The translations under genes were made by a program, and so were the position numbers. The notes below the pieces were generated by a model, which had not been told where the DNA came from, ran no database searches, and saw only the letters and a program-made list of their open reading frames with translations. A stretch of DNA of 64,000 nt, from the NCBI GenBank assembly GCA_963715825.1, contig CAVQSI010000002.1:248001-312000 (forward strand). Reading direction: 5' to 3'. This document shows, piece after piece, positions 1 through 8,894 of this stretch (position 1 is the first letter of the stretch; each line of letters starts with the position of its first letter). This stretch comes from Sva-07 sp963715825 (lineage in GTDB: Bacteria; Actinomycetota; Acidimicrobiia; Acidimicrobiales; Ilumatobacteraceae).

Positions 1-190
1 GCACGTCGAGGCCGTGGACGCCGGGCAGCATCATGTCGAGCACGACCAGGTCGGGCGGGTCGGCATCGAGCAGCGCGAGCGCCGTCGTGCCGTCGCCGGC
101 CTCGGCGACCTCGTGGCCGTCGCGTCGGAGGTAGCCGACGACCACTTCTCGCACGGTCGGCTCGTCGTCGACCACCAGCACCTTCGTCAT
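1..190 (-). CDS. Response regulator receiver domain (N-terminal part, runs off the window)
   Basis: Reading leftward from an ATG at 188-190 gives the first 63 residues of a CheY-like receiver domain. The acidic pocket DDE is at residues 8-10, and the phosphoacceptor Asp is at about residue 52 in the strand LVVLDMMLPG. The output domain lies beyond the edge, so whether this is a DNA-binding regulator or a single-domain protein cannot be told. It would be phosphorylated by a partner histidine kinase that is not in view. It is separated from pdxH by 236 bp and so may have its own promoter. Confidence 0.85.
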   Translation of the reverse strand, partial: MTKVLVVDDEPTVREVVVGYLRRDGHEVAEAGDGTTALALLDADPPDLVVLDMMLPGVHGLDV

Positions 191-426
191 GGTGACAGCC
201 TCGCCCCTCGCGTCACCGTGTTCAACCCCCCAACCAGCAGTTTCCCGATCGTTGCGACACGCCCCATCCCGAAAAATGCACGCCAACGGTCCACGGGTGG
301 CTCCTGGTGTGCACGTTTCGGTGCGGCTGACGCCCGACGGCCGAACTGTGCACGTCCGAGGTCGCTCAGCGACACGTCACGCGCAAGTTTCGGGGACGAG
401 GTGAACCGGGAGGGAAGTGCGCGGAG
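191..426. other. Intergenic region between pdxH and the response regulator
   Basis: These 236 bases have no convincing open frame with family resemblance, and no clear hairpin or RNA gene. They contain a locally AT-richer stretch near 240-285. This is the likely promoter region of the response regulator, but no specific box can be assigned. Confidence 0.4.
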
Positions 427-1098
427 TCAGGGGGCGAGGCGCGCGATGGTCCACGTGGCGTCCACGGCGGGGCGTCGGTAGCGGATGCGATCGTGCAGGC
501 GGCTCGGGCGGCCCTGCCAGAACTCCCACTCGAACGGCACCAGGCGCCAGCCTCCCCAGTGCGGCGGCCGTGGGACGGGATGGTCGGCGAAGCGCTCGTC
601 GAAGCCGATCACCCGTTCCTCGAGCACCGACCGGTCGGCGATCTCGTCGCTCTGCGGTGAGGCCCACGCCCCGAGCTGGCTGGCTCGTGGCCGCGACCCG
701 AAGTACGCGTCGCTCTCGGCCTCGGGCACCCGCTCGACGTGAGCGCGCAGTCGCACCTGGCGGTGGAGGTCGAGCCACGAGAACACTGCGGCTGCCACCG
801 GCGCGGCGTCGAGTTGGCGGCTCTTCGCGCTCTGGTAGTTCGTGAAGAAGACGAGGCCCTGTTCGTCGACGGTGCGCACGAGCACGATCCGCGCATCGGG
901 GGTACCGTCGGCGTCGACGGTGGCCACCGTCATCGCATTCGGCTCGGCGACGCCGCCTTCGGATGCGTCGTCGTGCCAGCGGTGCCATTGCGCCACCGGG
1001 TTCGCGTCGACATCGCCGAGGTCGATCCCGGCGGTCTCGTACTGGACCCGTCGGCCCCACAGCTCGGCGCGCTTGTCGGGAGCGGCCCAGTCGGTCAT
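427..1098 (-). CDS. pdxH: Pyridoxamine 5'-phosphate oxidase
   Basis: This 223-residue protein is the FMN enzyme that oxidises pyridoxamine or pyridoxine 5'-phosphate to pyridoxal 5'-phosphate. Typical segments are RIVLVRTVDEQGLVFFTNY and KSRQL (FMN and substrate binding), RPRASQLGAWASPQS, and the C-terminal GGWRLVPFEWEFWQGR followed by RLHDRIRYRR, the PdxH dimerisation/active-site end. The open frame extends upstream, but the ATG at 1096-1098 is chosen because it overlaps the serS stop in an ATGA arrangement and gives the normal family length. It is co-transcribed with serS. Confidence 0.93.
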   Translation of the reverse strand: MTDWAAPDKRAELWGRRVQYETAGIDLGDVDANPVAQWHRWHDDASEGGVAEPNAMTVATVDADGTPDARIVLVRTVDEQGLVFFTNYQSAKSRQLDAAPVAAAVFSWLDLHRQVRLRAHVERVPEAESDAYFGSRPRASQLGAWASPQSDEIADRSVLEERVIGFDERFADHPVPRPPHWGGWRLVPFEWEFWQGRPSRLHDRIRYRRPAVDATWTIARLAP

Positions 1099-2426
1099 CG
1101 GTCGTCCGCCTTGGTGACGGCTGGCGGTTCGATCCGTTCGATGCCACGCATGTACGGCCGCAGTGCATCGGGCACGGTGACGGAGCCGTCGGCGTTGCGG
1201 TAGTTCTCGATGATCGCCGCCCACACGCGGGGGACTGCGAGCGCAGAGCCGTTGAGTGTGTGCACGAACTCGGTGCCCTTGATCGCCTTGCCGTTCGCAT
1301 CATGGCGTTTGAACCGAATGTTGGCGCGACGAGCCTGATAGTCGCTGAACCAGCTGATCGACGAGACCTCGAGCCAGGCGTCGGCGCCGGGCGCGTAGAC
1401 CTCGATGTCGAAGCTGCGATGGTGGCTCTGGCCCATGTCGCCGGTGCAGATCTCGATGATGCGGTACGGAAGTCCGAGTCCGGCGATGGCGCGTTCGGCA
1501 CGCTCGACCATGTCGGTGAGCAGCGCCGGCGCCTGCTCGGGTGTCGCGAAGGCGAGGATCTCGACCTTGTCGAACTCGTGGGCGCGCAGCATGCCTCGCG
1601 TGTCGCGGCCGGCCGAGCCGGCCTCACGTCGGTACGACGCGCTGTGGGCCATCACCCGGATCGGCAGTGCGGTGTCGTCGAGGGTCTCGTCGGCGTAGAT
1701 CGACGTGAGCGGCACCTCCGCGGTGGGGATGCACCACAGGTCGTCGCGCTCGATGGCGTAGGCGTCGTCGGCGAACTTGGGGAGCTGCCCGGTGGCAGTG
1801 AGCGTGGCGGTGCTGACCAGCGACGGCGGCCGGACCTCTTCGTGCACGTCGGCGTTGAGATCGAGGCCGTACTGGCACAGCGCACGGGCGAGCGTGGCGC
1901 CGGCACCGCGTTGCATCGTGAACATCGCACCGGAGATCTTCACGGCGCGTTCGTTGTCGAGGATGCCGAGCGCTGCTGCGGTCTCCCAGTGCGGAACTCG
2001 CAGGTGACCGGGTACCTCGTCGGCCAGCCCGACCGGTCCGGTCACGATCGGATTGTCGGTGTCGTCGACACCGTCGGGCGCGTCGGGGTGCGGCAGATTG
2101 GGGATGCCGAGCAGCAGCTCGCGCAACAACGCGGACAGCTGGTCGTGCTCGGCGGCAAGCGTCCGTTCCTCGTCGCCGAGCTCGCGGCTCTCGGTCTGCA
2201 ACAGTTCGGCGGCGTCGACGTCGCCGTCACGCCGGAGTCGTCCGACCTCCTTGGAGATCGTGTTCACCCGGGCCCGGATGGCGTCGCGGCGCCCCGTGAT
2301 GTCGAGCACACGAGCGTCGAGGCGCGCGGCCTCGTCGACCTCGTCGAGCAGCGACGTGCTCCCGCGTCTCGCCAGTGCAGCGCGAACGCCGTCGAGGTCG
2401 GTGCGCAGGAGCCGCTGATCGATCAC
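1095..2426 (-). CDS. serS: Seryl-tRNA synthetase
   Basis: This 443-residue class II synthetase charges tRNA-Ser with serine. Residues 1-105 form the expected antiparallel coiled-coil arm, beginning MIDQRLLRTDLDGVRAAL. The catalytic core shows motif 2 as SYRREAGSAGRDTRGMLR followed by HEFDKVE, and motif 3 as EVSSISWFSDYQARRANIR. Length is normal. The stop overlaps the pdxH start. The window also carries two tRNA-Ser genes. Confidence 0.97.
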   Translation of the reverse strand: MIDQRLLRTDLDGVRAALARRGSTSLLDEVDEAARLDARVLDITGRRDAIRARVNTISKEVGRLRRDGDVDAAELLQTESRELGDEERTLAAEHDQLSALLRELLLGIPNLPHPDAPDGVDDTDNPIVTGPVGLADEVPGHLRVPHWETAAALGILDNERAVKISGAMFTMQRGAGATLARALCQYGLDLNADVHEEVRPPSLVSTATLTATGQLPKFADDAYAIERDDLWCIPTAEVPLTSIYADETLDDTALPIRVMAHSASYRREAGSAGRDTRGMLRAHEFDKVEILAFATPEQAPALLTDMVERAERAIAGLGLPYRIIEICTGDMGQSHHRSFDIEVYAPGADAWLEVSSISWFSDYQARRANIRFKRHDANGKAIKGTEFVHTLNGSALAVPRVWAAIIENYRNADGSVTVPDALRPYMRGIERIEPPAVTKADDR

Positions 2427-2468
2427 GCCACGAACGCTACTGCTCGACGGTCGACCGGTGCCGATCGG

Positions 2469-3413
2469 TTAGGACGGCCGGTCCTCGGGAGCCGCCGGCA
2501 CCTGTGCGAATTCTCGCTCGACGTCGGCGGTGGTCAGCGGGCGGCTCGTGTCGGTCGCATGATCGCCGGTGAGTTCGGCGTCGGGCATCACGATGCCACG
2601 CCGATACGAGTTGTCGTTCTCGGCGTGGAAGCCGACGGCGAAGCGCTTGAAGAACAGGAAGACGATGATCGTCCACAGGAAGATCCCGCCACCGGTCTTC
2701 ATGATCGCCCCGGCGAGCTGTTGATCGTGCTGCACCGACATGCCCCACACACGGGTCGGGATGTCGTAGGTCCGGTACACCGCGCCATCGGCGAAGGTGA
2801 GCCAGGCAGCCGGGATCGTGGGCACGAGCGACTGGATGAAGAGGTAGATGCACTTGGCGAGCGGGCCGATCTGCAGTTCGGGGAAGGGCCCGACGACCGG
2901 CATCCACATGAGCAACGACGACAGCACCACCGCGAAGTGCAACGAGTAGTGCAACGGGCCGTTGTCGACCGACGCGGTGACGACGCCGGGGATGTGGGTG
3001 ATGATGATCACCGCGTTGAACACGATCGCCGCGGTGACCGGCCTGCACATGAACGCCACGACCCGGTACAACTTGCCGTTGCCGACGAGCACCCGAAGCA
3101 GCCACTCCGGCGTCGCCATCAGCACCAGCGGCGGCAGGAAGTAGCTCAGCATCATGTGCTGGAGCATGTGAGCCGAGTAGAGGTACTCCTCGCCGATGTC
3201 GTGGAGCGGCCAGTCGCTCGCCACCCACAGCATGACCATCGCGCCGACGAAACAGCCGATGTTGAAACGAGACACCGCTGGCTGGCCGGGCGGGACGGCC
3301 TTCGGGCCGATGACCCGCACCATGTAGATGTACGCGCCGGTCAGGAACGCGACGAGGAGCCAGACTTCCGGGTGCCACTGGTAGCGCCAGGGATCGAGGA
3401 CTTGGGCGAGCAT
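2469..3413 (-). CDS. ctaG: Cytochrome c oxidase assembly protein, caa3-type CtaG
   Basis: This 314-residue polytopic membrane protein of the caa3_CtaG family is thought to help insert copper into the CuB site of heme-copper oxidases. Family signatures include the histidine-rich HMLQHMMLSYFLPPL and the later LHYSLHFAVVLSSLLMWMPV. Seven or so hydrophobic segments are visible. The upstream part of the frame is low complexity, so the ATG at 3411-3413 (MLAQVLDPWRYQ) is taken as start. It is the last gene of the oxidase operon, 25 bp after subunit IV and 42 bp before serS. Confidence 0.88.
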   Translation of the reverse strand: MLAQVLDPWRYQWHPEVWLLVAFLTGAYIYMVRVIGPKAVPPGQPAVSRFNIGCFVGAMVMLWVASDWPLHDIGEEYLYSAHMLQHMMLSYFLPPLVLMATPEWLLRVLVGNGKLYRVVAFMCRPVTAAIVFNAVIIITHIPGVVTASVDNGPLHYSLHFAVVLSSLLMWMPVVGPFPELQIGPLAKCIYLFIQSLVPTIPAAWLTFADGAVYRTYDIPTRVWGMSVQHDQQLAGAIMKTGGGIFLWTIIVFLFFKRFAVGFHAENDNSYRRGIVMPDAELTGDHATDTSRPLTTADVEREFAQVPAAPEDRPS

Positions 3414-3438
3414 CGTGTGCGCCCCTCCGAGGGGTCGG

Positions 3439-3804
3439 TCAGGTGATGAAGAAGTGGAACGTGGTGAGCATGATCGAATACAGCACGATCGCGCCGGCCA
3501 AACCAATGTAGAAGCCGAACTTGAACAGTGCAGCGTCATGCTTCAGGTGCATGAAGTAGCTGACGACCACGAAGAACTTGATGGCCATCATCAGCAGCAG
3601 CGACGGCACCAACAGCGATTCGGGGACGCTGCCGATCTCGGTGGCAGCCACTTCCATCGCCGTGAGCACGGCGAGCAACAGCGCGATCAGGATGTAGGTC
3701 TTGTCGGGGATCTCGTGGTGGTGGAGATCGTCCTGCTCGAGTTGCGAGACGACCGCTTCGGTGTCGCCGGTCGAGGCGGTGCTGGTGTCGTTGTCGATGC
3801 TCAT
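3439..3804 (-). CDS. Cytochrome c oxidase subunit IV (prokaryotic COX4 type)
   Basis: This 121-residue protein has three predicted membrane segments and the conserved core MMAIKFFVVVSYFMHLKHD, characteristic of the bacterial subunit IV family (CtaF/CoxD/CyoD-like). The N-terminus is acidic and His-rich (DDLHHHEIPD). It starts one base after the ctaE stop. It is a small structural subunit of the oxidase and binds no cofactor. Confidence 0.88.
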   Translation of the reverse strand: MSIDNDTSTASTGDTEAVVSQLEQDDLHHHEIPDKTYILIALLLAVLTAMEVAATEIGSVPESLLVPSLLLMMAIKFFVVVSYFMHLKHDAALFKFGFYIGLAGAIVLYSIMLTTFHFFIT

Positions 3805-3805
3805 G

Positions 3806-4474
3806 TCAGGCCGGAATCAAGTAGACGAGGGTGAAGATGACGATCCAGACGACGTCGACGAAGTGCCAGTACAGCCCGACCATCTCGACGGTTTCGGCCT
3901 TGTCTCCGACGATGCGCCCCTTGAGGAGCATGCCGACGAGGGACAGCAGCATGATGATGCCGACGGCGACGTGGACGCCGTGGAAACCGGTGAGCGTGTA
4001 GAAGCTCGACGAGAACAGGCTGGTGGTGAAGCCGAGACCCTCACGGTAGAAGACCGTGAACTCGTAGACCTGGCCGGCGAGGAAGAGTCCACCGAGCAGT
4101 GCCGTCACGATGAGCCAGAGACGCGAGTTGCGCTCGTCCTTGCGCTTGGCGGCCGAGACCGCGAGCACCATGGTGAGCGACGACATCAGCAGGATGAAGC
4201 TGGTGGCCGACGTGAACGGGATGTCCCACAGCTGGTCGGGGCCGATCGCGTCGCCCTGCCGGTTGCGGTACAGCATGTAGGTGGAGATCAGACCACCGAA
4301 CAGCAGGCACTCGGAACCGAGGAAGAGCCACATCGCCAACTTGGTGTTGGAGAGCCCGGTGGTGGTGTGGTGCACGAGCCCGATGTGGTCCTGGCCGTCG
4401 TCGAGACCGACGGCGGCCGCTTCGACCGCATCGCTCTCGGACGTGACGGGCGGATCGGTCGTGGTGTCAGACAT
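3806..4474 (-). CDS. ctaE: Cytochrome c oxidase subunit III (canonical copy)
   Basis: This 222-residue protein has five to six membrane helices. The subunit III signatures are present: WLFLGSECLLFGGLI near the start, TGFHGVHVAVG in the middle, and YWHFVDVVWIVIFTLVYL at the end. The start overlaps the ctaD stop by 8 bp, implying translational coupling. It packs on subunit I and stabilises the proton-pumping core. Compare the divergent second copy at 8895-9473, which lacks the His residues of these motifs. Confidence 0.95.
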   Translation of the reverse strand: MSDTTTDPPVTSESDAVEAAAVGLDDGQDHIGLVHHTTTGLSNTKLAMWLFLGSECLLFGGLISTYMLYRNRQGDAIGPDQLWDIPFTSATSFILLMSSLTMVLAVSAAKRKDERNSRLWLIVTALLGGLFLAGQVYEFTVFYREGLGFTTSLFSSSFYTLTGFHGVHVAVGIIMLLSLVGMLLKGRIVGDKAETVEMVGLYWHFVDVVWIVIFTLVYLIPA

Positions 4475-6473
4475 GAGCGAGTTCCTTGCTCGGCTGGCCG
4501 CCGTCGGACGACGGGGGATCGAACTCGGAGTCGTCGGCGGTCGGCGGCTCGAGCGCCCAACCGAACAGCGCCAGCACCATGATCGCCGCGCCAGCGGCGA
4601 GCAGCAGGGTGCTGTAGATCACGCCGTAGCAGATGACGAACATCCCGAGCGACAACACGAGGGGCCAGTACGACGGCGACGGCAGATGGATGTGCGCCTC
4701 GGCGTGCTGCTCTTCGATCTCGATGACCTCTTCGCCGGTTCGCACCTTCTTGTAGTCGTGCTGGCCGTCTTCGCCGACGTCTTCGTACTTGCGGTGGAAG
4801 AACTCGTCGAGGGTGTGGATCGTGGGGATCCGGTCGAAGTTGTGCTCCTTCGGCGGGCTGGTGGTGATCCACTCGAGGCTGCGGGCATCCCACGGGTCGG
4901 CGGGGGCCGGCGGGTTCTTGCGGCTGACCCACACGTTGACGAGGAACAGCAGGGCGCCGACGCCGAGGATGAACGAACCGACCGAGGAGACCAGGTTCCA
5001 GAACCCGAGGTTGAAGAAGCCTTCACCGGCTCGGGCCTCGGTCCAGATGTACATGCGTCGGGGCTGACCCTGCAGGCCGATGATGTGCATCGGGCCGAAC
5101 GTGAGGTTCATGCCGATGATCATGAGCCAGAAGTTCCAGCGTCCCCAGGTCTCGTTGAGCATCTTGCCGAAGACCTTGGGCCACCAGTAGTAGATGCCGG
5201 AGAACAACCCGAGCACGGCGCCACCGAAGATGACGTAGTGGAAGTGGGCGACGATGTAATAGGTGTCGGTCTGCTGGGTGTCCGACGGTGCAACAGCGTG
5301 CGTGACGCCGGAGAGCCCGCCGAGGGTGAACTGCACGATCAGGCCGATGGCGAACAGCATCGCCGTGGAGAACCACAGCTTGCCGCCCCACATCGTGAGC
5401 GTCCAGTTGATGATCTTGACGCCGGTGGGCACGGCGATGGCCATCGTGGCCACCGAGAACACCGCGACCGAGATCGGTCCGAGACCGGCAGCGAACATGT
5501 GGTGAGCCCACACGCCGAAGCCGACGAGGCCGATCGCTGCGCCCGAGAACACCACGAACGGATAGCCGAACAGCGGCTTGCGGGAGAACGTCGGCAGCAC
5601 CTCGGAGATGATGCCGAAGGCGGGCAAGACGAGGATGTACACCTCGGGGTGACCGAACAGCCAGAACAGGTGCTGCCACAGCAGCGGGTCGGCACCGTCG
5701 GCGACCGAGAAGAAGGTGGCGTCGAAGTTCCGTTGGAAGAGCAGGAGCACGAGCGCCACGGTGATGATCGGGATGGCGAACAGCAGCAGGAACTGCACGA
5801 CGAGCGCCATCCACGTGAAGATCGGCATCCGCATCAGCGTCATTCCCGGTGCTCGCATGTTGAGCGCTGTGACGATCAGGTTGACGGCACCGACCTGCGA
5901 GGCCACACCGGTCATCAGCAGACCGAGCGTCCAGAAGTCGACGCCGTTGGTGGGCGAGAACGGCACCGAGCTGTTCGGGGCGTACATGAACCAGCCACCG
6001 TCGGCGGCGCCACCGAGGAACCACGAGGTGTTGATGAAGATGCCACCGAACACGAAGGTCCACAGGCTCAGTGCGTTGAGACGGGGGAACGCCACGTCTC
6101 GGGCACCGATCTGCAGCGGCATCATGTAGTTGGCGAACGCGGCCGCCATCGGCATCACGAACAGGAACACCATGGTGGTGGCGTGCATCGTGAACATCTG
6201 GTTGTACTTGTCGGCCGACAGGATCGTGCCGTCGGGTTGCGCGAGCTGGGCGCGGATGAGGAGCGCTTCGAAGCCGCCGATGAAGAAGAACACCATGGCG
6301 ACGACGCCGTACATGATGCCGATCTTCTTGTGGTCGACCGTGAAGGCCCACGATTTCCAGCCGGTGGTCTGCACCGGTCGACGGAAGTAGCCGTACGACG
6401 ACGACGGGGTGACGACAGCACCGCCGGCACCGGCGATCGCCGGGCTGTCAGTGGGTCGTTCGATGATGGCCAT
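4467..6473 (-). CDS. ctaD: Cytochrome c oxidase subunit I (canonical, catalytic)
   Basis: This 668-residue heme-copper oxidase subunit I reduces O2 to water and pumps protons. All ligands are visible: TM2 FTMHATTM (heme a), WLFGHPEVY (CuB His, the cross-linked Tyr and the channel Glu), WAHHMF (two CuB His) and VAHFHYVIFGG (heme a3 and heme a). The D-channel sequence GARDVAFPRLN is intact. After the core come a long soluble stretch and two extra C-terminal helices (SYWPLVLSLGMF, then a second), resembling an appended subunit IV-like piece. It follows ctaC by 17 bp. Confidence 0.97.
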   Translation of the reverse strand: MAIIERPTDSPAIAGAGGAVVTPSSSYGYFRRPVQTTGWKSWAFTVDHKKIGIMYGVVAMVFFFIGGFEALLIRAQLAQPDGTILSADKYNQMFTMHATTMVFLFVMPMAAAFANYMMPLQIGARDVAFPRLNALSLWTFVFGGIFINTSWFLGGAADGGWFMYAPNSSVPFSPTNGVDFWTLGLLMTGVASQVGAVNLIVTALNMRAPGMTLMRMPIFTWMALVVQFLLLFAIPIITVALVLLLFQRNFDATFFSVADGADPLLWQHLFWLFGHPEVYILVLPAFGIISEVLPTFSRKPLFGYPFVVFSGAAIGLVGFGVWAHHMFAAGLGPISVAVFSVATMAIAVPTGVKIINWTLTMWGGKLWFSTAMLFAIGLIVQFTLGGLSGVTHAVAPSDTQQTDTYYIVAHFHYVIFGGAVLGLFSGIYYWWPKVFGKMLNETWGRWNFWLMIIGMNLTFGPMHIIGLQGQPRRMYIWTEARAGEGFFNLGFWNLVSSVGSFILGVGALLFLVNVWVSRKNPPAPADPWDARSLEWITTSPPKEHNFDRIPTIHTLDEFFHRKYEDVGEDGQHDYKKVRTGEEVIEIEEQHAEAHIHLPSPSYWPLVLSLGMFVICYGVIYSTLLLAAGAAIMVLALFGWALEPPTADDSEFDPPSSDGGQPSKELAHV

Positions 6474-6490
6474 GGGTTAACGGGCTCCCA

Positions 6491-7684
6491 TCACTTGCGT
6501 TCGAGCAGGTAGGCGACGAGTTCGTCGATCTGGTCCTCGCTGAGGGCGAGGTTCGGCATGCCACGCACGAGACCGTTGGTCTCGGCGAGCTTCAAGGGGT
6601 CGGTGTACATCGGCTTCATGGCCGGTGAGTTGCGCAACCACTCGCGGAACTGCACCGAGTTGAGACACTCCTCGCTGACGCCGGCGAGGTACTTCTCACC
6701 GAACGTCTCGGGATCGGAGTCCCAGACGTCGGCTCGGCACTCTTCGTTCAGCAGGTCGAACATCGCGCCGGCGAAGGTGTTGCGGGTCATCAGATACGAC
6801 AGGTTCGGCGCTGCACCGGAGTAGACCTGCAGGTCGGGGCGGGCGATGACCGGCTGGCCGTCGGCGTCTTCGAGTCCGTTGATCTGGTGACAGCGCGAGC
6901 ACTGGGCGATGAAGGTCGACTCGCCGGTCGCTGCGAGCGACTCGTTGTCGATCGGCGCCTCGTACGGCGCCAGTTGCTGGGCCTTCCATGTCTCGAAGTC
7001 CTCAGGTGTGAGCGCAACGACCTCCATGCGCATGTTGGCGTGCGACAGCCCGCAGAACTCGGTGCACTGGCCGGCGTAGATGCCGGGCTCGTCGGCCTGG
7101 AGGCGCACGGTGTGGACACGTCCGGGGACCATGTCCTTCTTGCCGTTGAGGCGCGGGATCCACCACGAGTGGATGACATCGCGGCTGGTGCCACGCACGA
7201 GAACCGGCGTGTTGATCGGAATGATCATCTGGCCGGAGGTGACGATCGGCTCGGCCACACCGCCGCAGCCGTCCTGCTGGGCGTAGTCGATTTCCCACCA
7301 CCACTGCTGTCCGGTGACGTTGACGATGCACTCGGTGTCGTCGGTGTCGTTCAGCGCCATGATCGTGCCGACGGTGGGAATGGCCACACCGATCAGGATG
7401 AGTGCCGGCAGGATCGTGAGGCCGATCTCGAGGGCCGGCTTGCCGTGGGTCTGTTCGGGGATGGCCTGGCCTCGGTCGCGGAACTTGACGATGATGATCG
7501 CCACGAACGTCAGCACGATCACGCCGACCACTGCGGCGATGGCGAAGACCGGCCACTGGAGATTGTGGATCATCTGAGCATTCGGGCCGGCCGGGTCCCA
7601 CGTGTCCTGTGGTGCATCCTGTGCGCATCCGGCGGCCAACAGGCCGAGGCCGGCGACCAGTCCGATTCGTGCTCGGCTACTCAT
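6491..7684 (-). CDS. ctaC: Cytochrome c oxidase subunit II with fused cytochrome c domain (caa3 type)
   Basis: This 397-residue lipoprotein takes electrons from the quinol/cytochrome c chain into the oxidase. Residues 1-20 are a lipoprotein signal with lipobox LAAGC. Two membrane hairpin helices follow, then GQQWWWEIDY and the CuA centre GQCTEFCGLSHANM. The C-terminal domain has a covalent heme site CSRCH and a likely Met ligand in GMPNLALSEDQ. The ATG at 7682-7684 gives a normal signal peptide. An alternative ATG at 7739-7741 overlaps the upstream stop (ATGA) and would add 19 residues. Confidence 0.94.
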   Translation of the reverse strand: MSSRARIGLVAGLGLLAAGCAQDAPQDTWDPAGPNAQMIHNLQWPVFAIAAVVGVIVLTFVAIIIVKFRDRGQAIPEQTHGKPALEIGLTILPALILIGVAIPTVGTIMALNDTDDTECIVNVTGQQWWWEIDYAQQDGCGGVAEPIVTSGQMIIPINTPVLVRGTSRDVIHSWWIPRLNGKKDMVPGRVHTVRLQADEPGIYAGQCTEFCGLSHANMRMEVVALTPEDFETWKAQQLAPYEAPIDNESLAATGESTFIAQCSRCHQINGLEDADGQPVIARPDLQVYSGAAPNLSYLMTRNTFAGAMFDLLNEECRADVWDSDPETFGEKYLAGVSEECLNSVQFREWLRNSPAMKPMYTDPLKLAETNGLVRGMPNLALSEDQIDELVAYLLERK

Positions 7685-7737
7685 GTTCCTGAACGTACTC
7701 GCGGATCTCAACGGATGCCTTTTCAGTGGGAAGTTAC

Positions 7738-8886
7738 TCATGGCACGATCAGTTCCAGCCGGGCTGACTCGACACCGGGCACGAAGAAGAAGTACCCGTC
7801 CGGTGCGGCAAAGCTCGGCGCGCCGATCGTGAGGGTGATGTTCTGGCGACCGCCAGGCTCGACGAGGGTGGTGCACTGCAGCAAGGGACCTACGTCCTGG
7901 ACGGCAGCGCTCGGCGGCACGGTGAGGTCGACGGAGAGGCGACGATCCTCGTCGGAGTTGTTGACGAAGATCACGTTGTTCGGGTTCGACCGGGGCAGGT
8001 TGAGCCGACCTTCCGCGCCCTCCTCGATCGGACCGTTGACCGCGTACGTGAGTTGACCGTCGTCACCGAGCGTGATGGTGGCTGCCACAGCGGCAACCGC
8101 GCCGACGGACTGCGAAGCCTTCTCGTCGGCTTCGAACTCCTCGGGGCTCAGACAGATCTCCTCGCCCTCCTCGGTGAGCCCTTCGGTGGTCTCGTGCACC
8201 TTGATGTCGCGTTCGCCGTCGAGGCCCGCAGCAGCACCACCGGCGACGAGCGCGAGGAGCCCGACGGCGACCGCGCCGACGGCGATTCGCGCCTTGCGGG
8301 CTGGCCGATTGGCGATGAAGAAGGCGAAGGCCAGGATGAGGGCGCCCATGACGCTGAAGAAGACGACGGTGTTCGTCTTGGACAGCCACAGCATGATGCG
8401 GCTGAACGCGTACACGATGATGCCGATGCCGATGGCAGCGGCGAGGGGGAACTCGAGCGGGTTGGCGATGCGGCTGCGCACCTCGGCGTTGAAGGCAGCG
8501 TCGGCCGATGCCCGTTCGGCCCAGGCCTCAGCGGTCCATTCGGCGCCGGCGGCCAGCAACAGCACGACACCGACGATGAACACGGCCTGGTAGGTGACGA
8601 GCCCGACGGTGAGCACGGCGGCGCCGAGCGCGAACGCCATCGGCCAGATGCTGTTGGCCGGGGGCCGTGCCGCGGCGGGGGCGGTCTCGACCGACTCGAT
8701 CTCGTCGTCCCAGATGTTGGAGTCGTTGGTGTAGATGTTGATCCCCGCGAGGAACGCGAGGGCGATCGCGGCCGAGACGAGCCCGATCGTGCCCATGACG
8801 CCGTCTTGGGCGACGCCGTAGGCGATTGCCGAGACAGCGGCCAGTACCGAGGCGCCGATGAGGAGTTTGGAACCGGTGGTGAACAT
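7738..8886 (-). CDS. Membrane protein: subunit IV-like helices fused to an extracytoplasmic beta domain
   Basis: The function of this 382-residue protein is unknown. Residues 1-130 hold four helices in two pairs, the second introduced by SIWPMAFALGAA. This topology and the SxWP motif recall actinobacterial oxidase subunit IV (CtaF). Two more helices follow at about 145-210. The C-terminal 150 residues (from about GLDGERDIKVHE) look like an exported beta-sandwich, with RLNLPRSNPNNVIFVNNSD and a final PGVESARLELIVP reminiscent of cupredoxin-like folds, but no copper ligand set is evident. It sits between the degenerate subunit III and ctaC, so it is probably part of the same complex. Confidence 0.55.
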   Translation of the reverse strand: MFTTGSKLLIGASVLAAVSAIAYGVAQDGVMGTIGLVSAAIALAFLAGINIYTNDSNIWDDEIESVETAPAAARPPANSIWPMAFALGAAVLTVGLVTYQAVFIVGVVLLLAAGAEWTAEAWAERASADAAFNAEVRSRIANPLEFPLAAAIGIGIIVYAFSRIMLWLSKTNTVVFFSVMGALILAFAFFIANRPARKARIAVGAVAVGLLALVAGGAAAGLDGERDIKVHETTEGLTEEGEEICLSPEEFEADEKASQSVGAVAAVAATITLGDDGQLTYAVNGPIEEGAEGRLNLPRSNPNNVIFVNNSDEDRRLSVDLTVPPSAAVQDVGPLLQCTTLVEPGGRQNITLTIGAPSFAAPDGYFFFVPGVESARLELIVP

Positions 8887-8894
8887 TCAGTCGC

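Noticed and set aside
191..426. Small open frames between the response regulator and pdxH
   Set aside because: No conserved motif, inconsistent codon bias and no ribosome binding site on either strand.
963..3446. Long plus-strand open frame opposite serS and ctaG
   Set aside because: It is the shadow of conserved minus-strand genes; its composition is Arg/Asp/Glu/Gly-rich with no domain. Similar antisense frames opposite ctaD, cpaF and pknB were also dismissed.
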